NCBI GenBank assembly: GCA_023458095.1
Contig: JAEXAS010000015.1
Coordinates: 1 to 64,000, forward strand
Source: Actinomycetes bacterium
GTDB taxonomy: Bacteria; Actinomycetota; Actinomycetes; Propionibacteriales; Propionibacteriaceae
Direction: 5' to 3'
Length of the DNA stretch: 64,000 bases
Shown here: positions 33,711 through 42,293 of the stretch, piece after piece
Numbering within the stretch: the stretch's first letter is position 1
Layout: the number at the start of each line of letters is the position of its first letter
Notes under the pieces: model-generated
The model's database searches: none
Seen by the model: the letters and a program-made list of their open reading frames with translations, nothing else
What the model was told of the DNA's origin: nothing
Made by a program: the position numbers and the translations under genes

Positions 33711-34664
33711 CTACAGACCCATAATCCCGGCGTAGACCGATGCCAACAGCAAGGGATCATGGCGCGCAGATCCGTCCCGCATGCGCACCGGGGCGACCAC
33801 CAGTTCGGCTCCCAGCGACCGCACGAAGGTGGCCAGGTGCGGATCACCGGAAACGAAGGTCGGATCGGCCACCACCGTGTCCAAGCGAAGCCCGGGGGCA
33901 TGCTCGGCCAGCACCTCGATGTGGCGGGAAGCGGTATAGGACGGGGTTTCGTCCGCAGTGGGCACCAGGTTCAACGTGAGGATGCGCTGCGCCGAACTGG
34001 TACGGATCGCTTCAGCCAACTCCGGCACCAGCAGATGCGGAATAACCGAGGAGTACCACGAGCCCGGCCCCAGCACGATGAAATCGGCTTTCGCTACTGC
34101 CTCCAAGGTCTCCGGGACGGCCGGCGGGTCGTCGGGTTTGAGGCGCACATCGGCGATATCACCCACGGCCAAGGCGACCTGCTCCTGCCCCACCACGACG
34201 CTGCGTTCATCAGGCTGGGCCGGATCGGCGCCGATCACATCGGCTTCGATCACCAACGGCACCGCCGCCATCGGCAGCACTCGGCCCTCCACATGGAGCA
34301 TCGCCGCCACCATGTCCAAGCCGCCGACCGGATCGGAGAGCTGTTGCCACAGTCCAGCGATGAGCAAATTGCCGATCGAGTGCCCTCCCAGCGGGCCATC
34401 GCCAGGGAAGCGGGATTGCAGCACTTCGGCCCAGGCTCGACCCACCTCGTCATCACCGCACAGCGCGGCCAGCGCCATGCGTAGATCCCCCGGCGGCAGG
34501 ACCTCGAACTCCTCCCGCAGCCGCCCCGAAGATCCCCCGTTGTCGGCCACCGTAACGATCGCGGTGAGCCGTGGGGTGATCTGGCGCAGGGCACTCAGGC
34601 TGGCCGAAAGCCCGTGCCCGCCGCCCAGCGCCACCACGGCGGGTAGCCGATTGAAGGCACTCAC
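33711..34664 (-). CDS. yvcK: YvcK/CofD-like protein (gluconeogenesis factor)
   Basis: 317 residues from a GTG overlapping the rapZ stop (GTGA). Motifs: VVALGGGHGLSASLSAL, TVADNGGSSGRLR, LPPGDLRMAL, IGNLLIAGL and VLGPGSWYSSVIPHLL. Related to CofD (LPPG transferase) but, by neighbourhood, the YvcK/CuvA class that binds UDP-sugars and affects cell wall metabolism. Part of the conserved rapZ-yvcK-whiA trio. Confidence 0.94.
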   Translation of the reverse strand: MSAFNRLPAVVALGGGHGLSASLSALRQITPRLTAIVTVADNGGSSGRLREEFEVLPPGDLRMALAALCGDDEVGRAWAEVLQSRFPGDGPLGGHSIGNLLIAGLWQQLSDPVGGLDMVAAMLHVEGRVLPMAAVPLVIEADVIGADPAQPDERSVVVGQEQVALAVGDIADVRLKPDDPPAVPETLEAVAKADFIVLGPGSWYSSVIPHLLVPELAEAIRTSSAQRILTLNLVPTADETPSYTASRHIEVLAEHAPGLRLDTVVADPTFVSGDPHLATFVRSLGAELVVAPVRMRDGSARHDPLLLASVYAGIMGL

Positions 34665-35542
34665 TCCAGCCCCAGGTCGCGGTGATACACCCCAACCGGC
34701 AGCCCCTGGGCTTCCAGCCGGCGGGAGAGTTCCTCTGTGATGGCCGTCGAGCGGTGTTTACCGCCGGTGCAGCCGATGGCCACGGTGGCGTGGCGCTTGC
34801 CTTCGCGAAGATAGCCCGGCGCGACCAACTCGATCAGCCCGACGGTGTGTTGCAGGAACGGCTCGGTGTCGGGCTGGGACAGCACATAGGCCGCCACCTG
34901 CTCAGACATGCCGGTCTGGGGACGCAATGCCGGCACCCAGTACGGATTCGGCAGGAAGCGCACATCCAGCACCAGGTCGGCGTCGATCGGGATTCCGCGT
35001 TTGAAGCCGAAGGACATCACGGTGATCCGCAGCCGATCACTGTCCTCGTCGGTTCCGAACGCCTTGGCCACCCGGGCGGTGAGCTGATGGATATTGATCG
35101 AGGTGGTATCGATGACCAGGTCCGCCCCGGCGCGCAGATCGGCGAGGAGCTGTCGCTCGCGACGAATCGCATCGAGCAGCCGTCCTCGACCTTGCAGCGG
35201 CAGCGGACGCCGCACCGATTCCTGACGCCGCACGATGACGTCGTCGCGGGCCTCCACGAACAACACTTCGGGGCGAATGCCGGTCTCCCGCAATTGGCTG
35301 AAGGCTGTGGGCAACTGCTCGAACTCGGCACCGGATCGCACATCGAGCACCACGGCCACCTTGCCGATCCCGCGGGCTCGGCAGACCTCCACCAGGGACG
35401 GCAGCAGACTGGGTGGAAGATTGTCGACGACGAACCATTCCAGATCTTCCAAGGCATGACTGGCGGTGCGTCGGCCCGCACCTGACAATCCGGTGATGAT
35501 CACCAGCCGAACCGGTGCGCCCGCCTCACTCATAGGCGCCAT
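34661..35542 (-). CDS. rapZ: RapZ-like nucleotide-binding adaptor
   Basis: 293 residues (ATG 35533 is an alternative start). N-terminal P-loop-like domain, C-terminal domain with FGFKRGIPIDADLVLDVRFL and IGCTGGKHRSTAITEEL. The family binds nucleotides and UDP-GlcNAc-pathway signals. Walker A here is GLSGAGRRTAS: the usual GKS is replaced by GRR, so both the lysine and the following serine are altered. This may weaken NTP binding. The actinobacterial form commonly has Arg at the first site. Confidence 0.93.
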   Translation of the reverse strand: MAPMSEAGAPVRLVIITGLSGAGRRTASHALEDLEWFVVDNLPPSLLPSLVEVCRARGIGKVAVVLDVRSGAEFEQLPTAFSQLRETGIRPEVLFVEARDDVIVRRQESVRRPLPLQGRGRLLDAIRRERQLLADLRAGADLVIDTTSINIHQLTARVAKAFGTDEDSDRLRITVMSFGFKRGIPIDADLVLDVRFLPNPYWVPALRPQTGMSEQVAAYVLSQPDTEPFLQHTVGLIELVAPGYLREGKRHATVAIGCTGGKHRSTAITEELSRRLEAQGLPVGVYHRDLGLE

Positions 35543-35581
35543 TATTGCGCCTTTGGTCCGGCTGGGGGGCTATGAGCCGAC

Positions 35582-37531
35582 TTACTCGGCGATGACTTCG
35601 CCCGTGGCCAGATTCACACCCACTCCGGGCTCGTCAGCAGCGAGTGCCTGCTGCACAGCGGCCGCCGTCGCTGGACCGATGCCGGGCACCGCAGCAATCT
35701 CGGCCACGGTGGCTTTGCGGAGCTTGCGCAGCGAGCCGAAGTGCTTCAGCAGCGCCTTGCGACGAATCTCGCCCAGGCCGGGAACCTGATCCAGGACCGA
35801 CTCCACCATGGCCGCGCTGCGCCGGGATCGGTGATGCGTGATCGCAAAGCGGTGCGCCTCGTCTCGTACCCGTTGCAGCAGATAGAGCGCCTCGCTGGCC
35901 CGCGGCAGGATCACCGGGAACTCCTGGTCGGGCAGCCACACCTCCTCCAGGCGTTTGGCCAGACCACACAAGGCGACGTCAGCGATCCCCAATTCGTTCA
36001 GCGCCCGTGCTGCGGCGGCCACCTGAGGCGCGCCGCCGTCCACCACCACCAGCCCGGGCAGATAGGCGAACTTGCGCGGAGCCCCGGTTTCAGGATCGAT
36101 CAGCAGCGGTCCGTCCTCGGCCTCAGCGGGCTCAGATCGCTCACCCAGAAGTCGACGGAACCGGCGGGTGAGCACCTCGTGCATCGCGGCCACATCGTTG
36201 GAGCCCTCAACCGTGCGGATCACGAAGCGGCGGTATTCGCTCTTGCGAGCCAAACCGTCTTCGAAGACCACCATCGAGGCGACGACCTCACTGCCCTGGG
36301 TGTGGGAGATGTCATAGCACTCGATCCGCAACGGGGCCTGGTCCAGGCCCAGCGCCTCCTGCAATTCGGCCAGTGCCCGTCCGCGACTCGACAGATCCGA
36401 GGAACGCCGCAGCTTGTGCAAGGCCAGCGCCTGCTCGGCGTTGCGGACGGCGGTTTGCATCAAGGCAGCCTTGTCGCCGCGCTTTGGCACGACCAGCCGC
36501 ACCCGGGTGCCCCGTTCTTCGCCGAGCAACTGCTCCACCACCTCGGCAGCGGGGGGAAGTTCGGGCACCAGGACCCGGGGCGGCACATCGGTGGAGTCCT
36601 CGGCATAGAGCTGCACCAGACACTTCTCCAACAACGCTGCCGAATCCGAATCGTCGAGGCGCTCGGCCACCCAGGATCGCTCACCGAGGATTCGCCCATT
36701 GCGAATATGGAATGCCTGGATGGCGACTTCCAGCGGGTCGGTGGCCAGGGCCACCAGGTCGGCATTGGTGCCGTCACTGAGCACGATGGCATTGCGCTCG
36801 GAGGCCTGCTGCAGCGCCACCAGGCGATCCCGCAGTACGGCGGCCCGCTCGAACTCCTCGTTCTGGGCGGCCTGCTGCATCTCGGCCTGCAGGCCAGCCA
36901 CCAGCCCGGTCGTGCGTCCGGCGAGGAATTCGCAGACCCCACTGACGAGTTCGCGATGCGGCCCTGGGTCGATGCGGCCGACGCAGGGCGCGGCGCATTT
37001 GCCGATGTAGCCCAGCAGACAGGGACGTCCGCTGGCTTTGGCGCTGTTGAACACACCATTGCTGCACGAGCGCATCGGGAATACCCGCAGCAGCGAATCC
37101 AACGTCTCGCGAATTGCCCAGGCCTGGGCGTAGGGCCCGAAGTAGCGATGGGAACGCCGTTTGGCGCCGCGTCCGACGTAGACCCGAGGGAATTCGTCGC
37201 CCCAACTGATCGCCACCCACGGGTAGGACTTGTCGTCGCGGTACTTGATGTTGAAGCGCGGATCGAACTGTTTGATCCAGGTGTATTCGAGTTGGAGGGC
37301 CTCCAACTCATTGCGCACCAAGGTCCATTCCACCTTTGCCGCAGTGCGCACCATGGTCTGGGTACGAAAGTGCAGAGCGGACGGATCGGCGAAGTAGGAG
37401 TTCAGGCGCTGGCGCAGGTTGATGGCCTTGCCGACGTAGATCACCCGTCCCTCGGCGTCGCTGAACCGGTACACCCCAGGCCCGGTCGGGATGCTTCCCG
37501 GCGCGGGCCGGTAGCTGGCCGGTTCAGCCAT
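35582..37531 (-). CDS. uvrC: excinuclease ABC subunit C
   Basis: 649 residues. GIY-YIG nuclease at the N-terminus (GVYRFSDAEGRVIYVGKAIN), UVR segment (AAQNEEFERAAVLRDRLVAL, about 215-250), RNase-H-like nuclease (IECYDISHTQGSEVVASMVV, LVVVDGGAPQV) and C-terminal helix-hairpin-helices (PGLGEIRRKALLKHFGSL, VPGIGPATAAAV). It makes both incisions in nucleotide excision repair. AGGTGG lies before the ATG. It starts the rapZ-yvcK-whiA run downstream of uvrA. Confidence 0.96.
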   Translation of the reverse strand: MAEPASYRPAPGSIPTGPGVYRFSDAEGRVIYVGKAINLRQRLNSYFADPSALHFRTQTMVRTAAKVEWTLVRNELEALQLEYTWIKQFDPRFNIKYRDDKSYPWVAISWGDEFPRVYVGRGAKRRSHRYFGPYAQAWAIRETLDSLLRVFPMRSCSNGVFNSAKASGRPCLLGYIGKCAAPCVGRIDPGPHRELVSGVCEFLAGRTTGLVAGLQAEMQQAAQNEEFERAAVLRDRLVALQQASERNAIVLSDGTNADLVALATDPLEVAIQAFHIRNGRILGERSWVAERLDDSDSAALLEKCLVQLYAEDSTDVPPRVLVPELPPAAEVVEQLLGEERGTRVRLVVPKRGDKAALMQTAVRNAEQALALHKLRRSSDLSSRGRALAELQEALGLDQAPLRIECYDISHTQGSEVVASMVVFEDGLARKSEYRRFVIRTVEGSNDVAAMHEVLTRRFRRLLGERSEPAEAEDGPLLIDPETGAPRKFAYLPGLVVVDGGAPQVAAAARALNELGIADVALCGLAKRLEEVWLPDQEFPVILPRASEALYLLQRVRDEAHRFAITHHRSRRSAAMVESVLDQVPGLGEIRRKALLKHFGSLRKLRKATVAEIAAVPGIGPATAAAVQQALAADEPGVGVNLATGEVIAE

Positions 37532-37584
37532 GATCCACCTGCCTCACCACAGCAGCCAGCATAGATAACCGTCCCTCGCCACGA

Positions 37585-40476
37585 TCAGCCGGCGCTCAGC
37601 AGGTCCGGAGCCCCGGGAAGGCCGGGTTCGGCGGCGAGCACACCGGCCAGGAAGGTTCCGGTGAACGAATCGGGATGGGCAGCGATCTGCTCAGGGGTGC
37701 CCTCGGCGATCACCATGCCACCACCGGAACCACCCTCCGGGCCCAGGTCGATCACCCAGTCGGCGGCCTTGATGACATCGAGATTGTGTTCGATCACCAC
37801 CACGGTGTTGCCCTTGTCCACCAACGATTGCAGGACTTCGAGCAGACGCCGAATGTCCTCAAAGTGCAGGCCGGTGGTCGGCTCGTCCAGGACATAGAAG
37901 GTTCGCCCGGTGGAACGCCGCTGGAGTTCGGCGGCGAGCTTCACCCGCTGCGCCTCACCGCCAGACAGGGTGGTGGCTGGTTGGCCCAGCCGGACGTAGC
38001 CCAGTCCCACGTCGACCAGGGTGCGCAGGTGGCGGGCGATCGCCTCGATCGGTGCGAAGAAGTCCAGTGCATCCTCGATGGGCAGATCCAAGACTTCGGA
38101 GATGGTCTTGCCTTTGTAGCGCACCTCCAGGGTTTCCCGGTTGTAGCGAGCGCCGTGACACACCTCGCAAGGCACGTAGACATCCGGGAGGAAGTTCATC
38201 TCAATCTTGATGGTGCCTTCACCGGCACAGCCGTCACAGCGCCCGCCCTTCACATTGAAGGAGAACCGTCCGGGTTGATAACCGCGCACCTTCGATTCGG
38301 GGGTTTCGGCGAAGAGTTTGCGAATCCGGTCGAAGACCCCGGTGTAGGTGGCCGGGTTCGACCGAGGGGTGCGTCCGATCGGGGATTGGTCGACGTGGAT
38401 GCTCTTGTCGATGTTCTCGGTGCCGGTGATGGATCGATGATGTCCGGGAACCTCCTTGGCCGCGTACAGCTTCTTGGCCAGGGCCGGGTACAGGATCCCG
38501 TTGACCAGCGAGGATTTGCCCGACCCCGAGACTCCGGTGACGGCAATGAACCTGCCCAAGGGGAACTCGACGGTGATATCGCGCAGGTTGTTTTCGCGGG
38601 CACCGACCACCGTGATGGCCTGTCCATTGCCGCTACGTCGCTGATTCGGCATCGGAATGCGGCGTTTGCCGCTCAGGTAGGCACCGGTCAGGGACGTGGG
38701 ATGGGCGAAGAGTTCCGACACCGGTCCCGAAACGACCACCTCACCGCCATGCTCACCGGCGCCGGGGCCGATGTCGACCGCCCAATCGGCGGCCCTGATG
38801 GTGTCCTCGTCGTGCTCCACCACGATCAAGGTGTTGCCCAGCGCCTTCAGCCGCAGCAGGGTCTCGATCAGTCGATGATTGTCGCGCTGATGCAGACCGA
38901 TGGAGGGTTCATCCAGGACGTACAGCACCCCGACCAGGCCCGAGCCGATCTGGGTCGCCAACCGAATTCGCTGCGCTTCACCCCCGGAAAGGCTGCCGGC
39001 GGTGCGCGACAAGGTCAGATAGTCCAGGCCCACATCGAGCAGGAAGGTGATGCGCTCGTTGATCTCCTTGACCAGCCGCTCGGCGATCCGTGCCTCGCGC
39101 TCACCGAGCTGAAGGTCACGCATGAAGGTGGCCAACTCGCTGATACTCAGATTGGAGATCTCGGCGATGTTCTTGCCACCGACGCTCACCGCCAGCGAGG
39201 ACGGCTTCAATCGCGCACCCCGACAGGTCAGACACGGCACTTCGCGCATGTACCCGGCGAACCGTTCGCGCGCATTGTCGGACTCCGCCTCGGCGTGGCG
39301 GCGCCGAACATAGGGCAAAGCCCCTTCGAACTTGGCCCGATAGGTGTGCTCACGACCATGGCGAGAGCGGGCGTGCACGGTGACCTTCTCCGAGGTTCCC
39401 ATGAGCAACAACTGCTGGATTCGACTGGGCAGCTTCTCCCAAGGGGTGTCGATGCTGAACCCCTCCTGCTCACCCAAAGCCACAAAGATGTTCTGGAAGA
39501 AGCCGGCCACGTAGGGGGTCGTCCAGATCGCGATGGCGCCCTCGGCCAGGCTCTTGCCGATATCGGGCACCACCAGGTCGGCGTCGACCTCCATGCGGGT
39601 GCCCAAACCCGAACAGGACGGACAGGCACCCCAGGGGGCGTTGAAGGAAAACTGGCGCGGCTCCAATTCCTCGATGGCCACGTCATGACCGTTGGGACAA
39701 GCCAGACGCTCGGAGAACCCGCGCTCCCGCTGGGGATCGTGCTGATCGCGATCCACGAAGTCGACGGTGAGCACCCCCGAAGCCAACCGGAGGGCCGTCT
39801 CCACCGAGTCGGTGAGGCGCTGCTTCATCGACGCCTTGGCGGCGAGTCGATCGACGATGACGTCGATCGAGTGCTTGCGCTGTTTGTCCAGAGTCGGTGG
39901 ATCCACCAATTGCCGCAACTCGCCGTCCACGCGCACCCGGGAGAAGCCTTGGGCGGCCAACTGCCGAAAGAGGTCGACGTATTCGCCCTTGCGTCCGCGT
40001 ACGACCGGGGCGAGGATCTGGAATCGGGTCCCCTCAGGGAGTTCCAGCAGCCGGTCGGTGATCTGCTGGGGACTCTGCTTGCTGATCGGTTCGCCGCACT
40101 CCACGCAGTGCGGATGACCGGCTCGGGCGAACAGCAGCCGCAGATAGTCATAGATCTCGGTGATGGTGCCCACGGTGGAGCGCGGGTTACGGCTGGTCGA
40201 CTTCTGATCGATGGACACCGCCGGGGACAGGCCTTCGATGAAGTCCACATCAGGTTTGTCCATCTGGCCAAGGAACTGCCGAGCGTAGGCCGACAGGCTC
40301 TCCACGTAGCGCCGCTGCCCCTCGGCAAAGATGGTGTCGAAGGCGAGACTCGACTTGCCCGACCCGGACAAGCCGGTGAACACAATCAGGGCATCCCTGG
40401 GGAGATCCAAGTTGAGATTTCGCAGATTGTGCTCGCGGGCACCCCGAACGATCAAGCGGTCTGACACGTAGATCAT
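37585..40476 (-). CDS. uvrA: excinuclease ABC subunit A
   Basis: 963 residues. Two ABC ATPase modules (GLSGSGKSSLAFDT; GVSGSGKSSLVNG) with signatures SLSGGEAQRIRLA and TLSGGEAQRVKLA. Zinc-binding cysteines occur in CVECGEP, CLTCRGARL, CDGCAGEG and CEVCHGARY. It recognises DNA damage and loads UvrB. Divergent from the MDMPI gene. No LexA-type box GAAC-N4-GTTC is visible in the 71-nt upstream gap. A 929-codon antisense frame exists opposite this gene and is only a GC-rich shadow. Confidence 0.97.
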   Translation of the reverse strand: MIYVSDRLIVRGAREHNLRNLNLDLPRDALIVFTGLSGSGKSSLAFDTIFAEGQRRYVESLSAYARQFLGQMDKPDVDFIEGLSPAVSIDQKSTSRNPRSTVGTITEIYDYLRLLFARAGHPHCVECGEPISKQSPQQITDRLLELPEGTRFQILAPVVRGRKGEYVDLFRQLAAQGFSRVRVDGELRQLVDPPTLDKQRKHSIDVIVDRLAAKASMKQRLTDSVETALRLASGVLTVDFVDRDQHDPQRERGFSERLACPNGHDVAIEELEPRQFSFNAPWGACPSCSGLGTRMEVDADLVVPDIGKSLAEGAIAIWTTPYVAGFFQNIFVALGEQEGFSIDTPWEKLPSRIQQLLLMGTSEKVTVHARSRHGREHTYRAKFEGALPYVRRRHAEAESDNARERFAGYMREVPCLTCRGARLKPSSLAVSVGGKNIAEISNLSISELATFMRDLQLGEREARIAERLVKEINERITFLLDVGLDYLTLSRTAGSLSGGEAQRIRLATQIGSGLVGVLYVLDEPSIGLHQRDNHRLIETLLRLKALGNTLIVVEHDEDTIRAADWAVDIGPGAGEHGGEVVVSGPVSELFAHPTSLTGAYLSGKRRIPMPNQRRSGNGQAITVVGARENNLRDITVEFPLGRFIAVTGVSGSGKSSLVNGILYPALAKKLYAAKEVPGHHRSITGTENIDKSIHVDQSPIGRTPRSNPATYTGVFDRIRKLFAETPESKVRGYQPGRFSFNVKGGRCDGCAGEGTIKIEMNFLPDVYVPCEVCHGARYNRETLEVRYKGKTISEVLDLPIEDALDFFAPIEAIARHLRTLVDVGLGYVRLGQPATTLSGGEAQRVKLAAELQRRSTGRTFYVLDEPTTGLHFEDIRRLLEVLQSLVDKGNTVVVIEHNLDVIKAADWVIDLGPEGGSGGGMVIAEGTPEQIAAHPDSFTGTFLAGVLAAEPGLPGAPDLLSAG

Positions 40477-40510
40477 GGTAGATCGTGGTCCTGACAGTCG
40501 TACCCGGGGA

Positions 40511-40540
40511 TTGGCTACCAGCGGCTTATAGCCCTAGGTT
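40511..40540 (+). promoter_or_regulatory. promoter of MDMPI-family gene
   Basis: TTGGCT (40511-40516), 18 nt, TAGGTT (40535-40540). The predicted start falls on the A of the ATG at 40548, implying a leaderless message. Confidence 0.55.
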
Positions 40541-40547
40541 TGCCTAC

Positions 40548-41258
40548 ATGGTTGCAAACCTGGGGCCGGTGCCAGTGGCGGACATCCACCCCTGGAAGAC
40601 CGAGGCCACCCAACGACTGCTGGGGTCGACCATCGGATTCACCGAGGAACAGTGGCACCAGCCGGCCAGTGTCCCCGGATGGACCCGAGCCCATGTGGCC
40701 ACCCATCTGGCTCGCAATGCCGACTATTTCTGTTCGGTGATCGAGGCAGCTCGGCTGGGAAACCCGCAACCCGACCTGCCCTCGCAAGCCCAGCGACGCA
40801 ACGAACTTGAACGCGGCGCTGATCGTCCTGGCCTGGAGCTCCAGATCGATCTGGACGCCGCCTGTGGCGCCCTCCAAAATGCGATCGAGGAAAACACCGA
40901 CTGGACGCCGCGGATCTCGCTCAGCGGCGCGGACCTGCCACTGTCGGCGCTCCCCCTGGCTCGTCTGCATGAGGTGTGCGTCCACCACCTGGATCTGGAT
41001 TGCGGGGTCACTGCCGACGATGTCCCCGCCGATGCCGCCGAGTGGCTTCTGCGCTGGGTGTTGTTCCGGCTGAGTGAGGCCGACATTCCGCGGGTGAAGG
41101 CGACCGGCGACTCTGTGCAAGCGGTCGTGGGAACCGGCAGCGATGAGCCGCGAGAGGTCCACGCCCACGATGCGCGGCTGTGGGCCTGGCTGAGCGGACG
41201 GGCCGCGTCCGCCCTGGTCAGCGGCGCAGAGGACCTGCAGCTACCTCTCCTCGGCTGA
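40548..41258 (+). CDS. maleylpyruvate isomerase-family (mycothiol-dependent/DinB-like) protein
   Basis: 236 residues from ATG 40548 (promoter spacing fixes the start; the upstream extension to 40485 is rejected). N-terminal four-helix MDMPI domain with metal-site histidines in PGWTRAHVATHLARNADYF and LHEVCVHHLDLDCG. A smaller C-terminal domain ends VHAHDARLWAWLSGRA. Relatives use mycothiol, the actinobacterial thiol, in isomerisation or detoxification. The substrate is unknown. The 3' end overlaps terC by 18 nt on the opposite strand. Confidence 0.8.
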   Translation: MVANLGPVPVADIHPWKTEATQRLLGSTIGFTEEQWHQPASVPGWTRAHVATHLARNADYFCSVIEAARLGNPQPDLPSQAQRRNELERGADRPGLELQIDLDAACGALQNAIEENTDWTPRISLSGADLPLSALPLARLHEVCVHHLDLDCGVTADDVPADAAEWLLRWVLFRLSEADIPRVKATGDSVQAVVGTGSDEPREVHAHDARLWAWLSGRAASALVSGAEDLQLPLLG

Positions 41259-42215
41259 CGCCGAGCGGCGTGAGGACCACAGGCTCGCCACTGTCGTGAC
41301 CGCGAGCACGACCACGATTACCACCAGCGACACCCAAATCGGCATTTCGCCCTCGGGCCCCAACCATCCGGTCAACCCGTAGGGCCTCATGAACTCCAGC
41401 ACCATCTTGATCCCGATGAAACCCAGGATCACCGCCAGGCCCACCGAAAGGTAGACCAGGCGATCCAGCAGACCGCCGATCATGAAATAGAGCTGCCGCA
41501 GGCCCATCAGGGCGAAGACGTTGGCGGTGAAGACCAGGAAGGGCTCCTGCGTGACGCCGAAGATCGCAGGGATGGAATCCAGCGCGAAGAGCAGATCGGT
41601 ACTGCCCAAGGCGATCACCACGATCAGCATGGGAGTCATGAATCTGCGACCGTCCACCCGGGTCACCATGGCCGTGCTGTGATAGTCCGGCGAAGCCGGG
41701 AAGGTCTTGCGCACCCAGCCCAAGACGGCGTTCTCGGTGAACTCCTCGTCGTCGCCCTTGCGGTAGTCGACGTAGAGCTTGAGGGCGGTGTAGATCAGGA
41801 AGGCTCCGAACACCAAGAAGGCCCAGGTGAACGCGGCCAAGAAAGCGGTGCCCAAGGCGATGAAGATGCCCCGGAACACCAGCGCCAGCATGATGCCCAC
41901 CATGAGTGCGAATTGCTGCAACTCTCGCGGCACTCGGAACTTGGACATGATCACCACGAAGATGAACAGGTTGTCCACGCTCAGGCTGTATTCGATGATC
42001 CAGCCGGTGTAGTACTGCCCGGCGAACGCCGGGCCCCACACCGCCCAAATCCCGGCTCCGAACAGTGCACCCAAGGTGAGGAAGACCGCGATCGCTAGGC
42101 CTGCTTCGCGCAGGGAGGGTACGTGGGGACGGCGTCCAATGACGAACAGATCAACGGCTAGAAGCGCCGCCAGGACTCCGATGGTGATCATCCACACCGT
42201 GGCGGAGACGTCCAT
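41241..42215 (-). CDS. TerC family integral membrane protein
   Basis: 324 residues, about 8-9 membrane segments. The acidic family motifs EYSLSVDNLFIF and LGSTDLLFALDSIPAIFG lie in membrane helices. A cytoplasmic loop of about 35 residues (VDYRKGDDEEFTENA) separates two halves. TerC/Alx proteins export manganese or act with exported metalloenzymes. The 78 nt between it and uvrB are too short for a yybP-ykoY manganese riboswitch and show no such element. Confidence 0.92.
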   Translation of the reverse strand: MDVSATVWMITIGVLAALLAVDLFVIGRRPHVPSLREAGLAIAVFLTLGALFGAGIWAVWGPAFAGQYYTGWIIEYSLSVDNLFIFVVIMSKFRVPRELQQFALMVGIMLALVFRGIFIALGTAFLAAFTWAFLVFGAFLIYTALKLYVDYRKGDDEEFTENAVLGWVRKTFPASPDYHSTAMVTRVDGRRFMTPMLIVVIALGSTDLLFALDSIPAIFGVTQEPFLVFTANVFALMGLRQLYFMIGGLLDRLVYLSVGLAVILGFIGIKMVLEFMRPYGLTGWLGPEGEMPIWVSLVVIVVVLAVTTVASLWSSRRSASAEER

Positions 42216-42293
42216 GCACAGGCCTTTCGTATGCGTCCAAGCGACTTCAGAGGCACCATTCTGGCAGGACCTCGCAGGTGTGTTGAGCGCGGG

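Noticed and set aside
35741..37564. 607-codon plus-strand frame opposite uvrC
   Set aside because: Same reason; the minus strand clearly encodes UvrC over the full length.
37675..40464. 929-codon plus-strand frame opposite uvrA
   Set aside because: Antisense shadow of a GC-rich conserved gene; low-complexity His/Gly/Asp/Arg-rich translation with no domain.
40477..40547. LexA (SOS) box at uvrA, and likewise at uvrB and polA
   Set aside because: No GAAC-N4-GTTC type site in the upstream gaps of uvrA, uvrB, uvrC or polA.
42216..42293. manganese (yybP-ykoY) riboswitch before terC
   Set aside because: Only 78 nt, and no recognisable paired elements of that riboswitch.
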